A stretch of DNA of 64,000 bases from assembly GCA_019828565.1 (NCBI GenBank), contig JAHDYR010000012.1, forward strand, positions 806,001 to 870,000, read 5' to 3'. The stretch is from Carpediemonas membranifera (Eukaryota; Fornicata). Position numbers and translations under genes: made by a program. Below are positions 47,738-57,403 of the stretch, in pieces. The notes under the pieces were generated by a model, which did not search any database, had not been told where the DNA came from, and was given only the letters and a program-made list of their open reading frames with translations. Position 1 is the stretch's first letter. Each line of letters opens with the position of its first letter.

Positions 47738-48978
47738 ATGGAGAATTATACCGCCGCAATGAAGGCTATAATCGAGGAACTAAGCGATGACGATGACATT
47801 GCCGCCCTCAATCGCGTCTTCCGCCACGTTATTCGCAAGCGTGCTCGTCGACGCGTTGGATCTACCGCCAACTCCGACAACACGACTAATCAGTCCTCTA
47901 TTGATGCTTCAACAACCGCTACGGGCTCAACAGTCAACGATCAGGAGCGCCAGCCCGATTCCAGCGTGGTTCCGGCAACCGTCGTCGGCGATTCGCGTCC
48001 GTCTCGCCGTGCTAGAGGCAAGCGCCGTATCGGCGTCCGTGATCGAGTTCTCCCGCCGGCAGTCACGGGCGCGGACGTGGTGTTCGAGCCTCCCCGCATT
48101 GATCGCGCCACACGGCTGCGGGGTGAGCTCGATCACGTCATCTCGACGGTCACGGCGACGTTATCGACATTCTCATCGCATCTAGAGCTGTCAGTGCAGC
48201 CGTTCCTCGATGTGTTGATGAGCGGTGCGCTTAACCAGGCATCGCTGACCTCCGTTCAGCGCCTCGACGGTGGCGTCATCGCTCTGTCTGGGGCAGTCGA
48301 TGACTACTATCTGCTTGTCGGCTTCCGCAAGTACTTCGATCTTGGCTCCGGTGTCAGCGACCGGGAGATCATGAACCAGGTATTCAACGGTCGCCGTGCC
48401 GGCGATATCCGCCGGGAGGTCCTGGATGAGGCGGCACGCCTTCTTGCCGTTGGGGTCGACACGGCACGTAGCCACGTCCGCCGGCTCTATCTTCTTACGC
48501 ATCATGTTCCGTATTATGCAGTGCTACAGCACGCGATCTGGAGCCGGGTGCTGCAGGGCCGGCAGTGCCTGTATCGATTTGCCAATGACTGCTACGCCCT
48601 TGCCTGCGCCGAGGAGCTGCCGACCCTCAGCCTCCCCCCCGGTAGGTACCCCGGTTTCTTCGTCTTACACAGGATATGACCCGCTTTCAGGTCTACGAGC
48701 GCGACCGGTATTATCGCGTGCTGGCTGTGCGTGGTCACTGGTGGCTGTTCGTTGAGCAGGCCTACCGTGGTCGCGCTGGCTCCTTCTTGCTCCTTGTCGC
48801 CTACGACGGGTTCCCTGAAGCAAGTCTGACGCCGGTTAACGCAGACCTTGTCCGCGTGGCTGTGGTCAACCAGTACCTCAGGGCTCATTCCGAGCTCTGG
48901 GACGTTCTGCCTGAGTCCCTGCAGGTAGAGTTGGAAGAAGTGGTGACCAGTGACGAGGAGTCTGCCGGTGACGAGTAA
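47738..48978 (+). CDS. unknown protein between retroelements, probably one spliced gene
   Basis: Two overlapping frames (47738-48679 and 48676-48978) fuse into one 403-residue protein if a 29-nt GT-AG segment (48662-48690) is removed: exon 1 ends YPGFF and exon 2 starts VYERDRYYRVLAV. The N-terminus (ENYTAAMKAIIEELSDDDDI) is acidic-helical and is followed by a basic Ser/Thr/Arg-rich stretch. Residues about 130-300 are helical (DHVISTVTATLSTFSSHLEL, EVLDEAARLLAVGVDTARSH). The C-terminus is a hydrophobic-aromatic strand region with an acidic tail. The stop is inside AGTAAAT, the host-type 3' signal. No family is recognised; a retroelement capsid-like or host gene are both possible. Confidence 0.55.
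48662..48690 (+). other. candidate 29-nt intron
   Basis: Donor GTCTTA, acceptor CGCTTTCAG, phase 0. It repairs the frame, but the acceptor lacks the CTCAC-like element of the other short introns; a frameshift or two overlapping genes (ATGA overlap) are alternatives. Confidence 0.4.
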
Positions 48979-48980
48979 AT
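48974..48980 (+). terminator. AGTAAAT signal containing the stop
   Basis: TAA 48976-48978 lies within AG-TAA-AT. Confidence 0.45.
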
Positions 48981-49040
48981 GTTCTGATGATCTTGGTTAG
49001 CGCCTTGATAGTCCGTTATTTACACGGCTATGTACAAGGG

Positions 49041-51010
49041 CTATCCGTCTGTATTGTTCGCCAGGAAGATGTCGAGAGCTGCGCAGTCCTTAACGTTCTT
49101 ATATGGTTCCCACGTGGCTTCTTCGTCCTCAAATCCGGCCCAGTGCACGAGGTACTTCTTCTGCGACATGGTACCTGACCCGCGTACTGCTGAAATGCGG
49201 TCGACCAACCACTCGTCCCTGCTAGTTGCAGCGAGTTGCTGGATCTGGTCGTCAGTTAGTGTACCGGGGTTGAACCTTCGCACTCGTGCGGCATCGACCT
49301 TGATGGTCTTACCATTCGTGGGTGACTCTGCCATGTCTTGGACTTCATATGACACGGTGACGCCTGATTGCTTGATGCTCTTAACGCGCCTCATCGGGCC
49401 TCTCCACCCTGGTGATAGTTTGTCAGGTGGGCGAGAGGGGTACTTGACCAAGACGTAACGACTCAGGATCTCCGTACGCGACGAGACGGCCTTCGACCAC
49501 GCGTCCTCCTTCATCGCTTGGATGCGAGCCTTCGCCAGCTGAATTGCCGCGTCGGCGGCTGCCCGGTGTGACTGCTTGGCGCTCGCTGACGCTTGCTTGG
49601 TAACGTATATTGAGCTAGGCACGGTGAGGTTATATCCCAGGACGATCTCAGCCGGTGATAGGCGGGTTGGGACTCGCGGCGTGGCGTTGATGATAAAGCT
49701 CGCGACAGGCAGGTGATGTATGCAGTTAGAGTCTCTTATGTGGAACTTGCGTGCCTTCAAGATGCGTAACACCTCCTTGTTGGCTCGCTCCACCATCCCG
49801 TTTGACTGTGGATGGTGGGCCGTAGTGATGTGCGTATCAAAGCCCAACTCCTTGGACAACCGTTGGAATAGCTTGTTGTTAAACTCTGGCCCTCCATCGG
49901 ACTGTAACACCTCTGGGCACCCGAAGCGCAGTACCCAGTTGTTGACGAATGCGTCAGCTGCTGCTTCGGCTGTGGTCCCGGAGACGGCAACCAGCTCGGT
50001 CCACCGTGAGCACATGTCGACCATGACCGTAATGTGCGTCATACCGTCCCGCGTTGGGAATGGCCCCATAGTGTCGATCGCTACGCGTTTGAACGGGGTC
50101 TCTACAGCCGTATGTAACCCGGCCACAGTCTGCTCGGGTGGTCGTTCTAGCACTTGGCACGTGGGGCAATGAGAGATGAACTCGTCCACAGCCGAGCGGG
50201 ATACGCTCAACCCGTCGGCTCTCAGTCTGTCGATTGTCTTCTCGAGAAATGAGCGCCTGCCATCTCGTGTGCCTTCTTAATCTGATCAGTGGTCGCCTGG
50301 GAGCGTACGGTGAAAACTCTCGATAGTCCGTCGGCTCCGGCGTTGTCTAAACCTGCAACGTGCTCAATACCGAAGTCTAAGTCGGACAGGGTGTCAGCCC
50401 ATCGCTTGACCTTGGCGTTAACGCTCCGGAACATGAACAGGAGGTTCCTGTGGTCGGTCAGGATTGTGAAATGGCCCCAACTGAGGAACTTGCGCCAGCG
50501 TTGTACGGCAGCTATAATGGCGTACGCCTCCTTCTCACTGGTAGACCATCTCGCCTGCACCTCATTAAAGGCCTTACTCATATAGCATACTGGCCTACCC
50601 TCTTGGAGGAGTACTGCACCGTAGCCGAGCCCTGAGGCATCAGTCATAATAGTGTGCTCCTTAGTCGCGTCGAAGATGGCGAGTGCGTCCGCCGATGTGA
50701 GAGCATCCTTGATCTTCTTCAGCGCTGCGTCCTGTTCAGGCTGGCCGATAGGCCTGCGCCCGGCCATTGCCTCAGTCAAGGGGAGGGCGATCTCGGCGAA
50801 ACGGTCCACGTGATCTCTGAAATAGTTCAGAAAGCCTACTAAGCCCTGCATCCCACGGACGCTCTTGGGCAACTGGAGCTCTGCAATGTCGGCTACCCGG
50901 TCGGGGGCGATGTGTTTCTGCCCCTCGGAGATTACCCAACCTAGGAACTCGACCTCGGCACGGCCAAACTGGCACTTCTCCCTATTGAGCTGTAACCATA
51001 CTGTCAACAT
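49041..51010 (-). mobile_element. chromodomain Ty3/gypsy retroelement 2, 5'-truncated and frameshifted
   Basis: Minus strand. 51010-50222 encodes the RT C-terminal end and RNase H (LNREKCQFGRAEVEFLGWV, IMTDASGLGYGAVLLQEG, LTDHRNLLFMF). After a frame break at about 50210-50222, 50210-49041 encodes the integrase (CPTCQVLERPP, IDTMGPFPTRDGMTH, QSDGGPEFNNK, HHPQSNGMVERAN) and a C-terminal chromodomain (EWLVDRISAV ... KYLVHWAGFEDEEATWEP). The sequence is closely related to element 1 throughout the shared region. The break in reverse transcriptase at 51010 meets unrelated DNA, so gag, protease and most of RT are gone. The element cannot move by itself. Confidence 0.9.
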
Positions 51011-51069
51011 CCCTAGATTATCTTTGCTAAACCCTAGATTATCTTCGACCTCAAAAAGCTAGATAATCT
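51011..51069. repeat. short direct and inverted repeats at the element-2 breakpoint
   Basis: CCCTAGATTATCTT occurs at 51011-51024 and 51032-51045, and an inverted relative (AGATAATCT) follows at 51061-51069. They lie exactly where the truncated element 2 ends. Confidence 0.6.
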
Positions 51070-51234
51070 ACGGTTGCAAGAAAAAATGAACTCGACGATG
51101 AGCCGGAGCTGGATCTTCAAAGTGGTATGGTAGTACTTGGCTATACCTAAGCAATACGCATGCGCAGTATCAAACTTTAAATCCTGCTAGAAAAAAGTAA
51201 CATAGGGACAAATTGGAATTGAGAGTTGAGACTC

Positions 51235-51309
51235 AAAAAACGGGCAGGGGGGAGGAAATGGTCCATAAGTACGCCTTATGGGTCGCTTCCTCCCCTCTGC
51301 CCCTTTTTT
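51235..51309. repeat. long imperfect hairpin
   Basis: A purine-rich arm (GGGCAGGGGGGAGGAA, about 51235-51258) pairs with TTCCTCCCCTCTGCCCC (about 51286-51303) and flanking A/T runs. The loop holds a second hairpin (CCATAAG/CTTATGG). It may be a small MITE-like element or transcript hairpin. Around it, 51070-51358 shows no gene. Confidence 0.65.
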
Positions 51310-51358
51310 TATCGCAAAATCGATTTGCCGGATTTGACACACGTTTGATGTGATCAAA

Positions 51359-51656
51359 ATGGATTTGATAGACATGGGTCCAGATCATGCAGTTGGCCAT
51401 CCTGAAGCGCTAGGGCGGTCTGCAGACCGCAGCAATGCCTCTGCTGAATGCCCTTCGCCTGACGGACAGGACGCGCGTTGACTCTAAAGGACTGCATGTT
51501 TCGGCATTAAAAGAAGGTGTGGAATACAACGGAGTCATCGCCGAACCGCTCCGACCAAGTCGGTTATTAGGACATCGCGTTCAGACGCCCTCTGCAATTA
51601 CCAAGTCAATAGATGGGAGTCGACCTGATCAGCACGTCATTTGGGGCCTCAGGTGA
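51359..51656 (+). CDS. doubtful short coding region
   Basis: An ATG at 51359 opens 40 codons (MDLIDMGPDHAVGHPEA). A second frame (51435-51656) continues with plausible protein (DSKGLHVSALKEGVEYNGVI). A frame change would be needed to join them. No family is recognised; it may be the 5' remnant of the element whose next frame starts at 52063. Between 51657 and 52062 I see no gene. Confidence 0.2.
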
Positions 51657-52062
51657 CTCTATAGCTGAGTTTGGCTGGGCGCTGCTGCGGCCATGGGCCG
51701 CTAGTGCCCTTACTGGCTCGTTTCTCCTCGTATAGCGGCCGTAGAGGTCTGATCTGAGTCTCGTTATAATAGTCTGCCCGAGTAGAGTCCAGCCATACCG
51801 TAAATGTCCCCCAATCTCCCCCTCCCGGTCGCTCATACCTCCAAAATGGCCTGTAGGAAGCTTAATAAGGGCGGATTTCCCATAAGTCGTGGCATAGAGG
51901 GAAGAGACTTTGTACACAGCCCCCTGATCGTGGGTTCAATTTTCACCGGGAGCAAATAGGTATTTTTGGCAGACAACGCCGCTCCGAGCTCTATTGCGCC
52001 CAGCGGTGCCTGCAGCGGCCAGAACAGAGCTAGAATTCGGGTGATTTTTAATCTCGATCGAA

Positions 52063-52859
52063 ATGCTGCTGAAGCACGCTCTAGAGGGACTGAAGCGCTC
52101 TACGAAGGAGCAATACAAGCAGACATATCAAAAACTGTGCGTTTACCTTGAGTGCGACGATGAGGATGCTGATGTTGTTATTTGCACAGAGATCCGACAA
52201 AATAGTGACGTATTCGAACAGTTTCTGGACTCTCTGTCCTTCTGTCGCCGTTTTGGACGGTACAAGTCCATCTCGATGCCTCAAAAGGCTCTCGTTCGCC
52301 TTCTTCGCACTGCTGGTGCCGAAACCGACCTAATTTGCAGGATAAGGTCTCACACGCTTCCGGCACGCCAGGTGCTGACTAACGAGGAGTACGACAAGCT
52401 CACGAGAGCTCTGAAGTACGACATTGCCGAATCCCACCGTCAGCTCGCCCTAGTCGTTGCTCTCTGCCGGCTGGGATCGTATGTCGCAGACCTACGTGAC
52501 TTAGACCCGCGCTACAGGAGTTGATGCAAGAGGCTGCCGTGGATCACCCTGCCTTTGAGACCCTTATCCGGATGTCCAAGGACCTTGATTCGCTCTGGCA
52601 TACTGTAAGAATGGCTAGAGTCTCCCGGGAGATACTGTGGAGATACTCATGTGTCAACGCTGGTCAAACCTCGCGATCCAGGCGATCTCAGGCACCTCCA
52701 GAACATCTAGAAGGTAGTTATAGAAGCATAAAAGACATGTCTGGCGTCTTGAAGTATCACATGGTGTCAGTGTTGATAAAAGAGGATAACGCATTTTATG
52801 TTGTAAGTGTGAAGTGCTCGTTCGAACATGGGATCTTAACAGCGGTGTTTTATAGCTAA
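52063..52859 (+). pseudogene. broken helical ORF, weakly recombinase-like
   Basis: An ATG at 52063 opens 153 codons ending at 52524; a second frame from about 52500 to 52859 continues smoothly (LRPALQELMQEAAVDHPAF), implying a one-base change near 52500-52515. The N-terminal helix (LEGLKRSTKEQYKQTYQKLC) resembles the core-binding (SAM-like) start of tyrosine recombinases, and RQVLTNEEYDKLTRAL their next region. The catalytic Arg and the H-x-x-R...Y box are not visible, so the assignment is weak. The setting among mobile elements favours an element remnant. Confidence 0.45.
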
Positions 52860-53498
52860 TAGCAATGCCCTCTGAAGTTTTCAGCCTCCAGTATCTTCTA
52901 CTTCCGTATGAATTAATGATTGAATCAAGAGATTGAGAAAATGAAGACTTCCCCACAAAAACCAAACATGGGGGGATAATCCATGGGGGTCAAGTACTAT
53001 CAAGTACTATACTCAGGTTCTGTGGGGAAGTCTTCATTTTCTCGCATTCGAAAATCTGCAAAATTTTATCAACGATGAGATGGTCTTGGAAGATTGTGCT
53101 AACAACAGAGGTGTAACTAGATCAACAAAGGATCATGGAACCCTTGGTTTGTCCTAACGCCCGAAACAGTGCCCAAAGAGCTCGTGACACAGGTGAACGC
53201 CAGAAAGAAATGAAGTTGCTCAGAGTGTACACCATATTGTCCTAGTTCCAATACTTTTTACCATTTTCTTCCAGCTGCTTTCGTTGGCGAGTTTCATTTT
53301 TTTCTTACCGTTACTTCCGCAGTATCTTGCAAGATTCAGGGGGAAATTCAAATTCACTTTTCCTTTGAGGGCAAAGCAGAATTGCGCAATAACGCATCAA
53401 TGGGTATGAGAAGCATAGAATACGTATAAAACTCAGTGTAGTTGCTGCTCACAACTTTTTGGAGGAAACAGAGCAGCGGAAGCCCCAAACCAAAAATC
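52860..53498. other. gene-free interval containing a palindromic element
   Basis: No gene is seen. Apart from the 109-bp inverted-repeat element at 52935-53043, this stretch is AT-rich and unremarkable up to the left end of the DNA transposon. Confidence 0.45.
52935..53043. mobile_element. 109-bp MITE-like element with perfect 23-bp inverted ends
   Basis: The 23-nt arm starting GAGAAAATGAAGACTTCCCC (52935-52957) is repeated exactly in reverse complement at 53021-53043. The centre has two GGGGG-containing tracts around CCATGG-like sequence and a direct repeat CAAGTACTAT. No coding capacity and no clear target duplication. It is a candidate miniature inverted-repeat element; a strong stem-loop in a transcript is the alternative. 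Confidence 0.7.
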
Positions 53499-53534
53499 TT
53501 TCACAAACTCTTGTGAAACTTGTGAAATGTGAAA
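53499..53534. repeat. left terminal inverted repeat
   Basis: 36 nt, beginning TTTCACAAAC; pairs with 56199-56234 with three mismatches. Confidence 0.8.
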
Positions 53535-53559
53535 GTGACTTCAGCAAAAATTCCTGAGC

Positions 53560-56107
53560 ATGCACATTGTCATACAGACCTTCATTGGCACTGTCTACGA
53601 CAATACTGGCCCTCCAAGGACTGCAGAGCGTATGAACTACATTCTCGCTCATACATACCTCTCCCTTGTTGGTATTGGCGGAAATACACAGGATCGAGGC
53701 CGCCAGCGCCGAGAATTCCGTGAACTCATCTTGGAAATGGCTAACCAGGGCCTATTTGCGGACATGGAGGTCGATCCGAGATTTTTCGCCGACCCGCACG
53801 ACTCTCGACCCTTCTTGCGTGCAGTACGTTCCCATAGAGGAGTCGCCCCGACCTTCGATGTCTTACGTGACCACGCGCGTATTGCTGTCACCCACGAACG
53901 CTTGCGGAGACAGCACGAGGTCTCAACTGAGGAAACTGACAACTACAAGCAGATTTTTGGAGCTTGTTTCTATCCTGATGTACATCAAGTCGGGTTGTAA
54001 CGCAACCCATGAGCTCTTTAAGCTCATCCGTAGTCTTTCTGCGCGACTTCATATGCCAATCATCTCCAGCAAGGCTGCTGATATCTTCGTGAAGCAGTTG
54101 CAGGTCAATATCACCAAGATCAACGGCCTGGTTGCAGCGCTGACTAGACCAGAGGTTGCTTTCTTGGGTCATCTCGTCCCTGTGGAGTCTGTCACAGTCA
54201 ACACGACCTGGCGGTGGGGCAGAAATGGCACAAAGTCGAGACTCGAGTGCACCAATCGCCTAACGGTGGACGAGGGTGTCGATATCCAGCCCCTGACGGA
54301 CGCGGAGAACGTCATTGACTTCAAGTGGGAGAAGCCAATGCTTGATCTTCACTACGAGACGAGCGATGAGGCCACAAGTCATCGCCCTGAGCTCAAGCAG
54401 ACCCAGGGAGTCACCCTCGGCAAGCGGCTCAACAGCTCCACATGGGACAAGGTTGATCGAGTCTGGTTTGATGCCGTTCGTTACCTCAAGCAAGCTGTTC
54501 GCCACCCGGAATGGCTCGAGTCGGACCAGCCCAACTACGTTCGATGCAAGAACGCCCTTGGAAACAGGGTTGGAGTCACGTTTAGCCCCATGAAGATCCT
54601 ACTATGGCTTGACGGGTGGAAAGGGGGTTCTGCTGCCTTCAAGCTCCGCATATACGACCCCACAGGCTTCACATTCCCCAACAAGATTACTCCACCTTTC
54701 CGTATAGTCGAGTATATGGGTAGCGAGGGTGATTTGTTGATGGAAGAGTCTCTTTCTCGCGTCGAGAAGGAGATTGAGCGCCTATACACGAGTCAGATAC
54801 CCATCAGAGACACTGGTGAGGTCACGATCTTCGACCATGTCATCGTCATGGGCGATCATGCCGCCCTCCGCCACATGCTGTCCAGAAAGTCGGGCCGGCC
54901 CAACTATCCACACCCTTGCAACACGATTTACCACAAAAGTAAGGCGCTCCACCCGATAGCAGGCCGCCATCGTCTCACCATCAAGGACAACCTGGACGAT
55001 AAGACAGCATACCAGGCTGAAGTCGACGACCCGAACCGAGTTCAAGATGTACTTGCAATCTATGGCGATTTCACCAATGAACGCATGGTATTCGAGAATT
55101 GTAGTGTCATCCCTCTTGAGAAGATCGTCATATGCCCTCCATTCATGCACGACTCGCACCGTTTACTCGAGCAGGTTGCCCATATCTGTGGTTCTTTCAA
55201 GAAGCATCCCACCACCCGCGGGTCCCGCGAGGAGATCATCCAGAATAAGCTCCTCAACCTCAAGCTTGGCCGTATGTCGTCCATGCGAAGCATCGATAGG
55301 ACCGTAGGTTGTAACGAGCAGTCGTCCGCACGTGTAAGGATGGCTGCCACGACCAAGAGGACTACGTTGCTCTCCCTGAGTGCATTCAAGATATCATTCG
55401 GCTCATTGGCTACCTCCAGGCCATGTACTACTCGTCCGAACCTGTGACTGACGCGGCTGTCGCGTTTCACTTCATGGCTGCCGCAGTGGCCCACCTCATT
55501 CACGTCACGATTGCGTTCATTCCTAACAAGGATAAGACTTCCATATCCCTGCTATCAAGCAGCGAAGCGAAGACGAAGGAGAAACCGTGCGCTGAGAACC
55601 TCTACAGCATCAGCAGACTCACGACGCAGCCCCTGTGCCACAAGCATCTCAAGGTGCCGCTGTTCTATATCCTAGAGGAGTACTTTGAGCGAGAGTTCAT
55701 CAAGAACCAGGAGGTAGCAGCCAAGTTGCACAGGAAGGCAGTCCTTGAGGGCATTTGCTTGATCGAGCAGACAACTCTCGCGTGTTCCTTCCTGACGGGC
55801 ATGCGTTCTTTTTGGTCGGCAGGACTACTCTGTCCCCCAGCTCCAGCGACTCAAGTGTGTGCGAGTTCACGACTGCTGTAAGGATGCGAAGCATTGGTTT
55901 GGTGTCCGCTCACTGACCACCGTGACCTTCGAGCCAACTCGTGAGATGATCCAGACCTTTCAGGAGACTGTTGATGAAGTGTGGGAGTTTGTAGAAGAGC
56001 ATACGACGCTGACGTGGGGTGAGGAGGGCACGATGTCATGCAGTCTGGCGGACCATGGCATAGAGTTAGTTTGCTGCCTGTGTGGAGAGTGTAGCAGACA
56101 GAATTGA
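53560..56107 (+). pseudogene. putative DDE-type transposase, frame broken at least three times
   Basis: Four successive frames carry one apparent protein: 53560-53955, about 53955-55310, about 55320-55811 and about 55815-56107. Breaks one and three fall in T5 runs (53953-53958 and 55809-55814), the middle one near 55310-55345. Possible RNase H-fold landmarks are WLDGWKGGSAAF (first Asp), VIVMGDHAALRHMLSRKSGR (GD second Asp) and a following PHPCNTIYH Cys/His pair, in an order seen in large-transposase families such as KDZ or Zisupton. I cannot assign a superfamily. The C-terminus has clustered Cys/His (CCLCGEC). The TIRs at 53499 and 56234 support a transposase role. Confidence 0.55.
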
Positions 56108-56198
56108 GGCATCCGCGTGATATAAAGTGATGGAAGATGGTTCCGTGATAAATTCATTCATTTTTCATATGTGCCACTTTTTTTTCATGAATGGCACA

Positions 56199-56234
56199 TT
56201 TCACATTTCGCAGGTTTCACAAAAGTTTGTGAAA
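56199..56234. repeat. right terminal inverted repeat
   Basis: The reverse complement of the left end; reads outward as TTTCACAAACTTTTGTGAAA. Confidence 0.8.
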
Positions 56235-56708
56235 ATGAACCAAACGGGGAAAGAATCTTGGACAGAGGATACTCTTGCAGCCCATAAGGCTTATATACAG
56301 TACGTAAGACTTTCTGATAAGTCAGACATCATCCCCAGTGTCCGTACGTTTTTTAAGCAGGACGTTGCCACGAGAGGAGTTGATGACATCGATCATCGCT
56401 TCTTCATGTTTGTTCACCCAGTGTTGCCCAGGTATTTACCCAGATTGGTTGCGATTCGTGACTGCAAGACTGATTCCATCATTTCGGCCTTGTTGCTCAC
56501 GAAGGAGTCATACAACACCGAAGCTACTGATGAAACCCCTTCCGAGCTGCGCCAGGACTTATATGTTGTGGTTATTCGCACGGCATTCTATGCCAGGGGC
56601 AATGGTGTGCCGTGCCTTTGGGGCGTGCTAGCAAAACCTGGTGAGGAAGTATTTAATAGATTGCGATACGGTGCCGCGGGCCAGCCGGGACCGTATCGTA
56701 TCGGCTAA
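56235..56708 (+). CDS. hypothetical protein, 157 aa
   Basis: The ATG at 56235 (MNQTGKESWTEDTLAA) directly follows the transposon's right end. Residues 1-45 are helical (HKAYIQYVRLSDKSDIIPS), and the centre is hydrophobic-basic (RFFMFVHPVLPRYLPRLVAI, DLYVVVIRTAFYARGNGVP). It ends in a Gly/Pro/Arg tail. No family is recognised. It may be a truncated gene into whose 5' end the transposon inserted, or another element's remnant. Confidence 0.4.
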   Translation: MNQTGKESWTEDTLAAHKAYIQYVRLSDKSDIIPSVRTFFKQDVATRGVDDIDHRFFMFVHPVLPRYLPRLVAIRDCKTDSIISALLLTKESYNTEATDETPSELRQDLYVVVIRTAFYARGNGVPCLWGVLAKPGEEVFNRLRYGAAGQPGPYRIG

Positions 56709-57329
56709 AAATAAATACTGATCGAGCCTAGAGTGGCATCAGCCATGACACTACCCCTCCCAGAGCGTCAGCTCGCATGTGCATTGGCATCTCTGGGCGC
56801 GTTGGGCTGTTACATGTTTTGTCAGGTTAGGCTAAAGTGCAGGCTAAGGTTTCGCAACGGGGGGCATACGAAGGTGGGGACAAAAAAAATGAACAGCAGG
56901 GCAATCCGTCTAGGCTTGTGTTGTAGTGCTGTGGTGACGTAGATGGTTCTTGGTTGGGCCTGTAGCTCGAGTGAGTGACGCTAGCGTCGTCGATGATGAG
57001 TGAGGTGAACTCCTAGAAACCTCGTGGAAGTTGAAGTAGATAGTTCTAGTAAAGGTACTGTATCTAGTTGCGTTGTTGTTCTCGTGATCCGAAGGGTATT
57101 TGCTGAGATATTCGACGTTTTGTCAAATTTTGCTGAGAAAATGGGAAGATGAGGTCGCTATGAGGTTGGTGATGGAGATAGGGGAAATGTGATCGTGGAT
57201 TTGAGAAGTAATTACTTTGTTGTACGGTTCTCCATGACCTTTTCCGCGTCAAAGGGCGTATAGCTTGTGGGGTGATGATCGTTCGATTCTGGAAATGAGC
57301 TCGTCATGCGTCAGAGTCGATTCACGATG
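56709..57329. other. gene-free interval
   Basis: About 620 nt, with no supportable gene or RNA. AT-rich, up to the target duplication of the LTR element. Confidence 0.45.
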
Positions 57330-57333
57330 AGAG

Positions 57334-57386
57334 TGACGCATCACCTGATTAAAACGAATTCTCGAATACCCGTCGTTTACGCCACA
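57334..57386 (+). repeat. 5' LTR, 53 bp
   Basis: Starts TGACGCATCACC and ends CGTTTACGCCACA; identical to 62215-62267. It is followed directly by a 12-bp palindrome GTGATTAATCAC rather than a recognisable tRNA primer-binding site. Confidence 0.9.
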
Positions 57387-57403
57387 GTGATTAATCACTC
57401 CCT

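Larger units (their letters stand above)
53499..56234 (+). mobile_element. TIR DNA transposon, about 2.74 kb
   Basis: The terminal 36 nt at the left (53499-53534, starting TTTCACAAACTCTTGTGAAA) match the reverse complement of the right end (56199-56234) with three differences. Each terminus also contains an internal palindrome TTTCACAA...TTGTGAAA, a likely transposase-binding site. The interior holds one long, several-times-broken protein region on the plus strand. I could not find a convincing target-site duplication. The right end abuts the ATG of the 56235-56708 frame. Confidence 0.75.

Noticed and set aside
51920-51960. GTGGGTTCAATTTTCAC resembling a tRNA T arm.
   Set aside because: It needs two G-U pairs, and no complementary 5' acceptor (GCTCCCG) is present at the right distance.
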